Shown in pieces: positions 26,012 through 37,000 of a stretch of DNA of 64,000 nucleotides. The stretch is from NCBI RefSeq assembly GCF_030864355.1, contig NC_083400.1, forward strand, positions 945,001 to 1,009,000. The letters are read 5' to 3'. The stretch is from Cutaneotrichosporon cavernicola. Taxonomy: Eukaryota > Basidiomycota > Tremellomycetes > Trichosporonales > Trichosporonaceae. Numbering within the stretch: position 1 is the first letter of the stretch; each line of letters begins with the position of its first letter. The notes below the pieces were generated by a model. The model worked only from the letters and a program-made list of their open reading frames with translations. It did not search any database and was not told the DNA's origin. Both the position numbers and the translations under genes were made by a program.

Positions 26012-28068
26012 ATGGAACCCTCGAGTATGAAGCGCATCGAACGTGGCAAGAAGGCGTGTATGCCGGTAAGTCCAGCTCGGAGTATGGATTGCTGAGGCCA
26101 GTGCCGATCGAGAAAGTGCAAGTGTGGCGGCACACCGCCAGCCCCGTGTCCGAACTGCTTGGCCGACGGCATCGACTGCGCGTGGCCCACCGAGGATGGG
26201 CGGAGCAGCGCGGCGCGGAAAGAGCGTGCGCGCGCCCGGCGACTGGCGAGTATGGCTGTTCGGGGTCTGGGCCGGCCACCGAGCAAAGCAGAGCGGGATG
26301 CGGAGGGTGAGGCGGGCACAAGCACGAGTACGAGCGTCCTCGGAGCAGAGACGCCGGCGTGGATGGCTGGTTTCGCCGACGGCTTCGACATGCCCTTCGA
26401 CCCCACGCAGTTCATCCTCGCCATGTCCTCCCAACTCCCGACGGTGGAATGTGACGTCTCGCCTTCCGCCCCCCTCTCCCCATCTGATGGCAAGGTGGTG
26501 AGGATTACATGGTGGCGCCCACATGGCCCGACGGCCATCGCGCCTGGCCTGAAGCGCCTCTCGCTCAAGGTGCGCGTGGCACCGTCGTCACCAGCCCACC
26601 TCCCTTCTCCGATGGGCATGGGCGATATCGGGGTGGACGGCATGCCGTCCCCGCCACTGATGGCGCACCTGCTGCAGGTGTTCAACGAGCACTTTGGGTG
26701 CCAGTTCCCGGCTCTCAAGCAGGGGCCGGAAGGGAACGTGTTCCTCAGCAACGCCATCGCCGCGACGGCTGCGCGGTTCACCGACCATCCTGCGATCGCG
26801 CGGGAGGGGCTGAAGCGGAGCGAGTACGGCAACGTATTTTATGCGAGGGCACGAGCGATGCTGGGGGACATGCTGGCTGTGCCGAGTCGTGAGACTGTGC
26901 TGGCGCTCGTGTTGATGGCACATGTCGGCTTTGGGAATGGTACGTTTCTCACTGGATGGACTGACGGTAGACTCGGAGAGTGAAGAGTGGATGTTCACGG
27001 GTATGGCAGTGCGTATGGCCATCGACCTCGGGCAGCATCTTGAACCACCACACGACCCAGAGAGGGAGGAGGAGGAGCGGCTGGATCGGCTCACATTCTG
27101 GTCTGTTCTCCTGCTCGACTATGCGTTATGTTTTGGCACCGGACGAACGACAACGTTCAGACCTGACGAGGTGACGCGTCGTCTCCCGTCGCTGGAAGAT
27201 ACGGGCGGCGGGCCGTTCCCCCATGCCGCACGGATGATGCGCGCTTACGGAGGGCTTATCAACCTGCTGAATGCGCCACCACACCTCCGACCCGACGAAT
27301 CTGAAGTGGCTGCAGCGCGTGCGGCGGCTGTGGCCGAATACAACAATCTTCCACCGGACATGGCGTGGAGTGCGACCAAGTGAGCCTACCCGGATGTAGC
27401 TAACGCATACCCGTGATGTAGCTAACGCAAGCCTACAATTGCACACCCTTGCGCACACCGCGTCAGCGTTCCTCCACATCCACCTGTGGATGCACACGGT
27501 ACTCGCCAGCGCGTATCTCGCGCCATCAGCCGCGCCCTCGCGCTCAGGGCATGCGACGCCTGTCAGCGCGCTGTGGAGGAATAGTGCTCGCACAATTGGT
27601 GACGCGCTCGTCCTCTCAGACGTCATCGGTCCGAGCTATCTCGCCCTGCCGTTCGTCAACCAGGCGTTCTATGTCGCGGGATGCTGCTACATCAAAGAAA
27701 TTGAGACGGCGCCCCAGGTGGTTGGGGAAGAGGGTCAGGCCGAACTGTTCCGCTCCATGCTCGCCTCGGTCGCCTCGACGTCCATCACCACTCTGCGAGC
27801 CGGCCTAGCCCGGCAGGCCGAGTACTGGGCAGGCGTGGGGTGGGTGGGGGGTGCCCTTGCGCAGCGCCTCGAGGGGATACGAGCGGACCAGGTGGATCTC
27901 GAGCGCGTCAACGAGGAACTCGAGACGTACGTCAGTGTCCCTGAGGGTGTCGTGCGCAAGCCTCCCGCTGCTGTAGGCGAGCCGATGGGCGGAGGTGTGG
28001 GCGAAGTGGCATTTGGTGAGCTCGACCTGCTCCTTCCATTTGACATGGGCTTGCCTCAACCCATGTAA
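26012..28068 (+). CDS. Zn2Cys6 fungal transcription factor, probable local pathway regulator
   Basis: Four exons: 26012-26065, 26102-26939, 26971-27379 and 27432-28068, giving 645 residues. The binuclear cluster is assembled across intron 1 with spacing CX2CX6CX7CX2CX6C (ACMPC, KCKC, APCPNC, GIDC). Basic residues follow (RKERARARRLASM). The middle region contains the fungal_trans signature EEWMFTGMAVRMAIDLGQHL at about residue 300-320 and LDRLTFWSVLLLDYALCFGTGR. The C-terminus is acidic/hydrophobic (FGELDLLLPFDMGL), as in activation domains. Intron 3 (52 nt) carries a duplicated GATGTAGCTAACGCA block containing its branch site. Its head-to-head position with the polyol dehydrogenase suggests it controls that gene. 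Confidence 0.87.
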
Positions 28069-28185
28069 CCTTGATGTTGCCGCCTCTCGGACGCACTCGT
28101 AAACACTCGCATCGGTCTATCGTCCTCTTATATTCTCCTGTCTGTACCATGTTGATGTACTTGCATTGTCCTATACCTACAAACT

Positions 28186-30338
28186 CTAGTTCCACTCCTC
28201 GTGCCGGTCAAGCAGCAGTTCCTCAGAGTCGCCCACACCCGGCACACCATCCAGGCCCTTGACCCACTCGCCTATCACCTTTGCCAGATTCGCGGGTGCG
28301 AAGCCAAAGTGCTCGAACAACACTTCCTGTGGCGCACTCAGTCCAAAGCCATGCATGTGCGCACCGGCGTGAGCGTACTTGGCCCATCCCATGGATGCCC
28401 ACGCCTCGATGGCGACGGTTGGCACGCCAGCGGGGATGACAGATCGACGGTATTCGCGCGACTGGGCGTCGAAGCGAGTTGTGGAGGGCAGCGAGACGAC
28501 ACGCACGCGGTAGGGGAGGAGTGCGGCAGTGTCGATCGCACGCGAGACTTCGGCACCTGTGGCGAGGAGGATGAGTTCGGGAGCTTGCGTGTCGAGGACG
28601 ACGTAGCCGCCCTTTGCGACGCCGGCGCGGTTTGAGCCCGGGAGGAGGGGAACAGGTTGGCGACTGAGGGCGAAAATGACGGGCATCTCGCCCTGCAGAG
28701 ACGCGATCCATGCGCCCATGACCTCCTCTGCGTCGGCAGGGCGGAAGAGCTCAATCCCCGGCATGGCGCGGTACAGCGCCGCCAGCTCCACGGGTTGGTG
28801 CGTCGGTCCGTCCTCGCCGATACCGATGCTGTCGTGCGTTGCGATGCCCACCCATCGCAGACGCTGGATGGCGGCCATGCGGGCGGCAGGCGCTGCGTAT
28901 AGCCAGAACATGAAGAACGTGCTCATGACCGGGAGGATCAGACCAGGGTGGTAGGCAGCAAGACCGTTGGCAATGGCAGTCATGGCGAACTCGCGAATGC
29001 CGTAACGCAGCTGCCGACCAGTATACGAGCCTAAGCCAGTGGAAGGCGCCTGGAACTCGTCCATGCCCTTCCACGAGACAAAGGTCGACTCGAGGAGGTC
29101 GGCTGAGCCTACCATGAGCGAGTTGTATTTGGGTGCGAGGGCCTCGATCATGATGCCGCTAGACTTGCGTGTCGGCTGGGGAGCAGTAGGGAGTGCCGAC
29201 TTGGAGGGCACGAGGGACTCCCACCCATCGAGACGGCCGGCCATGCGCGCAGCGAGCTCGGCGCCTTCCGTGGTGTGTTCAGCGCGGTACGCCGCCCAGA
29301 GGTCATTCCATTCGCGCTCGGCTGTGGCTCCTTTCTCCTTGACAGGCGCCCAGAAGTCGTACACCTGTGGCGGCACGGCAAACTTGTCTTCCGGATCGAA
29401 GCCGAGTGCGCGCTTAACAGCGGCGACTTGATCGTCGCCTAGCGCCTGGCCGTGTGCCTTACCCTGGCCGGCCTGTGCGCTCCCCACCCCGATAACAGTG
29501 CGGATATTTACCAGCGTAGGCTTGCCCTTGATCTCCTTTGCCTGCTGCAACGCGCGCACAACGACGGCGACGTCGTCTGTGCCGTCCTCAACGTCGATCA
29601 CTGCCCACCCCATCGCTCGGGCTTTGGCGGACGTGTCGTCCGTGAAACAGTTATCAATATGCCCGTCCACAGTCACGCCGTTGTTGTCGTAGATGAGAAC
29701 CAGGTTATCGAGACCCCAGTGGCCCGCGAGCGAGAGTGCCTCCTGCCCAACGCCTTCTTGGAGGCACCCGTCGCCTGTGAAACACCAAATCTTGCCCTGT
29801 ACAAGCGGGAACCCGGGGCGGTTGTATGTCGCAGCGAGGTTCTTTCCCGCGACAGCGAGGCCGACAGCGTTGGCAATGCCCTGTCCCAGAGGACCGGTTG
29901 TGACTTCAATGCCGGGGTGTTCGATCTCAGGGTGGCCCGCAGCCATGCCGTGCGCTGGCGCGTGGTACTTGCGCACCTCTGAGAGCGGCCATGCCTCGTA
30001 TCCTGCAAAATGGAGGAGGAGGTATTGGAGGAGGCATGCGTGTCCGGCAGAAAGGACGAAACCTGCTGTTAGACAGATAATGCGATAGTGGAGGACTCAC
30101 GGTCGCGTGCGAACCATTCTGGGTTTGAAGGGTTATATACCATCACATGGCGGAAGAGGGCGACGCCAATCGCCGCTGCACCCATCACCGTGCCGGGGTG
30201 TCCACCCTTGTACGCCTGGCAGAGGTCGGCGCCGAGCGTGCGGATGGTGTGGACCGCCAGCGTGTCGGCTGGGGTTGTGGTCGCTGTCGCTGTCGCTTTT
30301 GTAGTGCCGTTGAGGTTGGAGGTCTGTGTCTGCGTCAT
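28186..30338 (-). CDS. Transketolase family enzyme (transketolase or dihydroxyacetone-synthase-like)
   Basis: Two exons on the minus strand, 30338-30101 and 30062-28186, give 704 residues; the intron is 38 nt. A thiamine-diphosphate enzyme moving two-carbon ketol units in the pentose phosphate pathway. Seen motifs: KGGHPGTVMGAA, GPLGQGIANAVGLA, the ThDP motif starting GDGCLQEGVGQEALS and ending DNN, then GSADLLEST and HDSIGIGEDGPTHQPVE. Where classic transketolases have REHAM, this protein has REFAMTAIANGL, followed by TFFMFWLYAAPAARMAA. I recall this pattern from fungal dihydroxyacetone-synthase-like proteins, so a role outside the core pathway is possible. It is convergent with the Zn2Cys6 regulator. 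Confidence 0.9.
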
Positions 30339-31371
30339 AATGGTTGTGATGGTGATACAAGGTAGCACGCAGTGCTACTTATACCGCTGATAGCATACTC
30401 GAGGTTGGTCGGTCCTGACTGCCGTGGTGATGCAACTGCCGGTTGCATCTCCGGACCGCCTGGTGGGCTTTGGACAAGGGCGTCTCCCGGAACAATCCCG
30501 GAGGTTTGGCGCGGTGCACCTACACCGTACGCGTCCGGGGCCGCAAAGAGCAGAGGCATGCTGACGTGCTGAGGTGGGAGTTGGAGGGAAGTGTGGACGA
30601 GGATAACGGTGGTCAGTTCGGCATATTGTATCGGCATTCCGGCAATGTAATCTTCATACAAGACTCTGCCGCCGACCTCAAAAACAACCGCCATTGAGAG
30701 GACTATTCTGTGCAGAGTCATCGGTGCCAGCGGGAAGGCAACCGCTCACTCGAATAGCCTTCGTGAGGAGCGAGGGCCTCAAGGTCCGTTGGCCAAAGTA
30801 GTATCCGGATGGATGTTGAGACATCCGGCGGGCGCCGGCGCTTCGGAGGGGATCCTTGCTGCACAGAGTGGCTTTTCGAGAGTAAGTTTTCCACCTGCGT
30901 CCGTAGGGCCACGACGGCGGATACGAGGTCAAGTCGGCAAAGGTGTCTAGACCTGGAGCACACTTATGGGTTACCTTCCGTCCGAACCAAAGCGCTGCGT
31001 CCAGATGATGATCAATTCCACATGCGCCTAGACATGATGCGGATGACGGTTCTGTGGACTCTTTCAAGTCTACATCCAGGCACTCCGGTATGTTTGTTCC
31101 AGTAGCTCCGGACACTACGGAAGGCTGTGGCCATTCAAGAGATGGGAGTGAGAAGGTTACGATGTACTTGACAAGTGTCCAAGACGACAGTCGTGTTGTT
31201 CAAGGTGTGCTCCACTACGTACACCAAGAAACATATCCCGGAACGGCACTTGGCGCGGAGACCCCCTGGCCGGCGGTGTGTTCGGGAACGTAGAGATACA
31301 GATATCATGTACAGAGTGTTGTCGATGAACGGTGGTGTCTCTCCAATGTTACGAGCCAAGCGACAGCAATC
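30339..31371. other. Intergenic, no gene recognised
   Basis: About 1 kb upstream of the transketolase gene. A 145-codon minus-strand frame (31115-30678) has neither conserved motif nor clear splice context, so I do not call it. Confidence 0.45.
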
Positions 31372-31955
31372 TCACCCTCCCCGCCAGGACCACGCTGGCC
31401 AGGTCGGAGGAGCCTCCTCAAGCCTGAGTCAGCACGACGCGACGAGGAGGACACGTACTTTGGTTTCGGTTCGGGCTTGGGCTTTGGCGGGCTAAATCTG
31501 GGCTCGATAATGCCCCATGGCCGAAGACTGGGCGGAGGGGGGTTGGCGAGGTTCAGAGTAGAAGCAGAGGTTGCACGTGGGTTACTCGGAGGTTGCGGCA
31601 TCCGTGGGTGCGGCGGGATGCCGGCCTTGCGCATCATGGGCGTGACATCGAGTTTCTGTGGGTCAGCGCATCCAACTGGGAGACTTACGTGCTCGACGAG
31701 TTCGATGTACGCCGCAGCTAGGGTAAGTGAGGCATCGAGTACGTCCTTTGCGCTCCTATGGTCGGCCTGGAGGAAGAGGATGGTCCCTGTGTCCCCCATC
31801 AGTGGAGGATAAAGTGCGAGGAGGGTGTGTAGCGCGGCGGTCTTGACGCGGCGGATGACCAAGGGGTCAGAGCCGCCAAAGACCATCTCGAGCGAGAGGC
31901 CCTGGGATGCGAGTTCGGCTGTCAAAGCTGACTGAAAGAAGTGAAGTGAGGTCAT
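31372..31955 (-). CDS. Unknown 171-aa protein
   Basis: Three-exon model on the minus strand: 31955-31689, 31655-31459 and 31423-31372. The introns are 33 and 35 nt with strong GTAAGT and GTACGT donors and ACAG/TCAG acceptors. The N-terminal 90 residues are predicted mostly helical (ALTAELASQGLSLEMVF, VKTAALHTLLALYPPLM, DVLDASLTLAAAYIELVEH). The rest is Pro/Lys-rich (PPKPKPEPKPK) and ends PPTWPAWSWRGG. If neither intron were removed, the frame would run on to 31305. I do not recognise the family. An upstream in-frame extension reaching 32336 exists but looks noncoding. Confidence 0.5.
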
Positions 31956-34083
31956 GATGGGTTGGAGCAAGGTGAGATGGTTTGATGAGTTGGAAGGAAA
32001 TGTCAGTTGGAGGGCCGAGCGTGAGGGAGGTAGGAGCTTGAGAGGGTGCATCGTAGAAGCACGAGCATCGCTCAAAGCTTGATTCGCTTCGGCAGACTGC
32101 CTTTCCGTGCCGCGGTTCAGTTTATTGTACTGTTCTTCGTCCTTGTGGATGTTGATTTGAACAACAGAGGAGATGGATGACAAGATGACAAGATGACGTG
32201 ACCCACCTAACTGTCCACTCACTTCCGCATCCAGTTGTACTGCAAAAGGAAGGTGTAGCTTGCTATCTCGTCCGCCCTGAATAGCCGATATCATCATAGG
32301 CACCAGGTACCGATCTCTCCTCTTTCCACGTGTCATTGTTCCTTCACCCAGGCAACTCTGATCCCCAGGCGCTGATTGTAGATTGCAGATCGGCCTCTCA
32401 CCTCAACTGGGGCTCGGAGGTTGAGGCATCTCCGTGACGCCGAAGGCCGTGTCCGAGTCGTGGGTCGGGGGGTTGTCAATGGCAGTGAGACATTTTGGTA
32501 TGAGTGTTTGGGTTAGTGTGTGTTTGGGGCAAATGATTTGAGGCCGCTCTGTCTATGGTATCCAGGGGTAGATGGATGATGGAGTCATGAGAACACTGCA
32601 AGGACTGAGATATTCCCATCCGGAATCCGGAATCCCCCATTCAGGCCATTCAGGCCATTCAGGCCATTCAACCATTCAACGTTTATACGCGTCACCTTGC
32701 CCACTGCCATCCTTGCCACTGCCCCCCCCCCCCCTCCCACCCGCGCATTCGCAGATCGCAGAGTCAGCCTCACAAGACCATCTCGGCTCGGCATGGTAGG
32801 TACATCAACTTGTCATGTTGCCATAAATGGTATCCGTAATGGATGGTAAAATGTGGTGAGGGACCTGGCTTTGTTTGCCGCTCGGCAATTGATCGCTTGC
32901 GCAACCGTTCAAAGGTTTTCACTTGAATGATCGCAGAATTGAGTGGAGGATTTCACTTGGCCAAATAGCAAGTGCGGCGGTGGCGGCAACATGGCACGAG
33001 ATTTAAGAGATTCAAGACGGAGAGCGGAAACAACTCATTCAAACCCACATCGCCACGTCGTTTCAATCCCCCAATCCCCCCAATCCCCGCCGCCCTATAG
33101 CTGTCAGCTCCCCCTTGCTTGTCACCCGAGCTCATCCTCACACCACCTAGTGATCAGTTGCCACCTGCGAGACACTATAACCTTCCTCGCACTACAACTA
33201 TGCATCCGTCTGCAAGAGATGACAAGTTACTCGTCGTGTCAAGGAGGGGAGTAAAGAACAAGGGATGAGAGAGTTTGTGCATTCCTAGAGAATGTGACGT
33301 GGGCATGATAGATCTAAAGCGAACATGTCTGGGGGTTGGCGTAAAAGCAAAATGGTTTGTCCGAGTATCAGAGTTTTGGAATTGACTGAAGAGGTGGAGG
33401 TTTTGAGCAAAGGGAGGGAGGGGGGATGAAGGAGTCACCAAGGAACGCCGAAATATGACTTTGTGTTATGTGAAGATGGAAGCAAATTGAGCATCAACTT
33501 AGACAATGACTAGCCCAAAAAGGGATCCCATACCACCATACAATCTCCCCGATTACTAGTCAGAAGACAGTTAGCCACTTGCGCCGCCTTGCCCCGACCC
33601 CCCCCCCCCTTTCCTCCCCTTTCGCTCTTCCAATGACCAAGGATGTCCAACACCATCCAAGCCAAGAGACAAACGCTGTCATCCCCCCCCCCTCTCTCCC
33701 CCTCTGTTCATGGATCCCTCACTCCCCCAATGCCATCCATCTGGTCAAACCACAATGCATCATCTTCTCATTACTGCTTCATCATCCATCGACCACATCA
33801 ACAACAACAACTACTACTCTACTACTGGCTACTGCTACTATACCCTACTACTAACTATCTTTCCATCAAAGATCAAAAACCACACACCCCACTGAAACAT
33901 TCGCAACCACCCACTTCAAGCCCAGCCAAGCCCACGCTGCCAGTCAGCTGGCAGGCTGGCATTATCTCACACCTCGCATCCCCCTATCACTCTCACACCC
34001 ACACATCTTATAAGGCCTTGCATCACCTTCCTCGCCGCTCCCCCCCATCCTTCATCCATCCATCCCCACGGTAGCAAAGTACC
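31956..34083. other. Intergenic, divergent promoter region of the unknown gene and INO80
   Basis: About 2.1 kb without a supported gene. It contains a GGCCATTCA tandem repeat (32643-32680), poly-C runs (about 32724-32735 and 33599-33609) and CCATCC/CAACAACTACTACT low complexity near 33790-33850, probably in the INO80 leader. Confidence 0.5.
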
Positions 34084-37000
34084 ATGGTCGATTACGACCG
34101 TGTACATACGCGCAGGAGTCATCCCTCGGCCAGCATTAGCCCTCTTCAGGCAGCACAGCCCATCAGAGGCGACATGGACCGCAGTGTTCGTCACCCATCT
34201 GTTGCATCGTTGACCTTCTTACAGCTTTCGCCGCCACGCCCGACACCTTCCTCGCGCATGTCATTATCCGCGTTGGTCAACTCTCCACCAAACTCACCAC
34301 CCCGCGCCGCCCCTTCGTCCAGGCCACATCGTGAATCCATCAGGTCAGCGTCGACTCACTACGCCTACCCCTCGTCGTCAACAGTCACCTACGACGCGCC
34401 GTACCCCTCCCATTCGCGCTCCGACTATTATGGTGTGCCGCCCGACGTAGGACGCAGCTACCTCCACCGCCCCGAAGCCAAGGGTCATACCCGCTCGACT
34501 TTTGAGCGGTCAACCTCTTATGACCACCGCACCTCCTACGATCACTCGGCGCTCGTTGATCGCGGCTACGACGGCGACTATGACGAGCGTGCGCTGCATT
34601 CGCGCCGTGAGCACACAAGCCGGGCCGGTCCGTCCTCGTACAACTTCCATTCGCCATCACCTCCACCACGCGCCGCTCCAGCGTTCCAACCGTACGAGCC
34701 CACCTTTCACAGTCCGCGCGACTCGCGTGCTGGGTCCCCAGGACCGAGTTCGAGCATCGGCTCGGAACGCGGCCAGTCCACAGAGCCACACGCCATCGTA
34801 CAAGACATGGAACCTCCACCTGTGACGCGCAAGGGGGCTTGGCGGCCGGACGACAGCCTTAACGCCAACGAGGAGATTTGGCGGGAGCACCTGCGCCGGT
34901 TCCAACAGCGGCGCGAGTACGAGGCGGCGTCCATCCTCACATGGACCCCGGCGATGGGCAACGGCAAGCCGGAGCCTCCCGTCAAGGTGCCTGTCAAACG
35001 TCGCGGCTGGCCCAAGGACCACCCGACCCGTATCGCGCAGCGCGAGGCCAAGGCAGCTGCTATAGCTGCAGGTGTCCCGATCCCGAAGAAGAAGTACAAT
35101 CGAAAGCCCAAGCCATCAGTGGCTACTAGCGCAGCAATCGATGACGAGCTGCTGGGACTCGCAGAGGGCGACGACATCAAGCCTAGCAGCCCCATGCCCG
35201 CGTCATCGGTCATAGACGACGACGGCGAGATGGTCATCTCAGATCCCAACGGCATCATCATGCCGAGCGGGCTCACGCGCGCAGAGGTCATGGTCAAGGT
35301 TGAGGCTGGTGACATGACAGGCCTCACCGAGGACGATGTCAAGCAGGTGCAGGACGAGATGTGGTTGAGAAAGAGCGGCCCACCACAACTGCGCAAGGAC
35401 GGCACTCTGCGGAAGAAGCCTGGGCCGGCCAAGGGTTGGAAGGCGATGCGTAAGATGAAGGAGAAGGCGGCGCGTGGCGACGACGACGACAGTGATGCCG
35501 GCTCTGTACTCAACGGCGAGGCCGACGCCGACATTGCTGCGTTGCTTGACGATGACGCGCCGAAGCGCAAGCCAGCAAAGCGGCGCAAAAAGGACATTGA
35601 CGTCAAGCCCGACGTCGACGACGACATGCGCTCGCGGTTCGACGAGGAGGAAGACGAGTTACTCCCATCCGACGCTGAGAACGGCGACTCGCCTCTCGCC
35701 CGGCCCAAGCCCAAGAGACGCTCCGGCAAGACCAAGGAGCCTGGTGTCGGCAAAGGCAACTGGACGCGCCCGACCAAGGACAGCAAGCAGTTGAATAGGA
35801 AGGCCGAAGCGATAGCTCTCCAAACGGCGCTGGAGGCGGTGGGGGATACGGATGGTGGCGAGGGCGCCTTCGACGTCGTCGACGTCCCTAACGCCCGATT
35901 GTTCCAGCACCAACCGAACACGTACGACCCGCGTGGCGTGTCCGAGCCCGAGGCGCGCGTGCGCCTCGAGTTGGTCAACGAGCTGCAGCGCCAGGCATGG
36001 ACCACCATCTGTCGCGATATCCCCAAGGTGAGCTCCAATGTCAGCACCAACTAACCCAGATCTACCGCGTCAACCAGGCGTACGACAATGTCGTCAAGCA
36101 GGACCTACTCCGCACTGCGCAGGCATGTCAGCGCAACGCGTTCGGCCAGCGCAACCTCAAGACGCATCGCTCCAAGATGAACAAGGACGCGGCGAGCAAG
36201 GCCAAGAAGGTCATGCGCGAGATGCTTGTGTACTGGAAGAAGAATGAAAAAGACGAGCTGGCTGCGCGGAAACGCGCCGAGAAGGAGCAACTGGAGAAGG
36301 CCAAGGCAGAGGAGGAGGCGCGCGAAGCCAAGCGTCAATCCCGCAAGCTCAACTTCCTCCTCACCCAGACCGAGCTCTACTCGCACTTTATCGGCAAGAA
36401 GATCAAGACACACGAGGCCGAGGACATGGGCGATGAAGGCGCGGCGCCTGTCGCCCCGCTCGCGCCGCAGGGCGCCGAGCTCGAGCTCGACGAGAGTGGA
36501 GAACCGCTGCCCGAACTCGACTACGACGAGGACGACGATGAGAACATGCGTCGTCACGCCGCCCGCAGCGCACAGGAGCACATCAAGGCCGCCAAGGACA
36601 AGGCTGCGGCCTTTGATCAGAGCCGCGCTGGCCAGACTAACGGCGAGCTAGCCGACCTCGACATGGATGGAGACGAACTCAACTTCCAAAACCCGACTAT
36701 GGGCGAGAACCAGATAACGATCACACAGCCCAATATGCTCATGGCCCAGCTGAAGGAGTACCAGCTCAAGGGTCTCACCTGGCTCGGCAACCTGTACGAG
36801 CAGGGCATTAATGGCATCCTGGCCGACGAGATGGGTCTCGGCAAGACTATCCAATCGATCTCGCTGTTGGCATACCTTGCCGAGGTGCACGGCATCTGGG
36901 GCCCGTTCTTGATTATTGCGCCAGCTAGCACACTGCACAACTGGCAACAAGAGCTTGCCCGCTTTGTGCCCCGCCTGAAGACGATCCCTTACTGGGGAGG

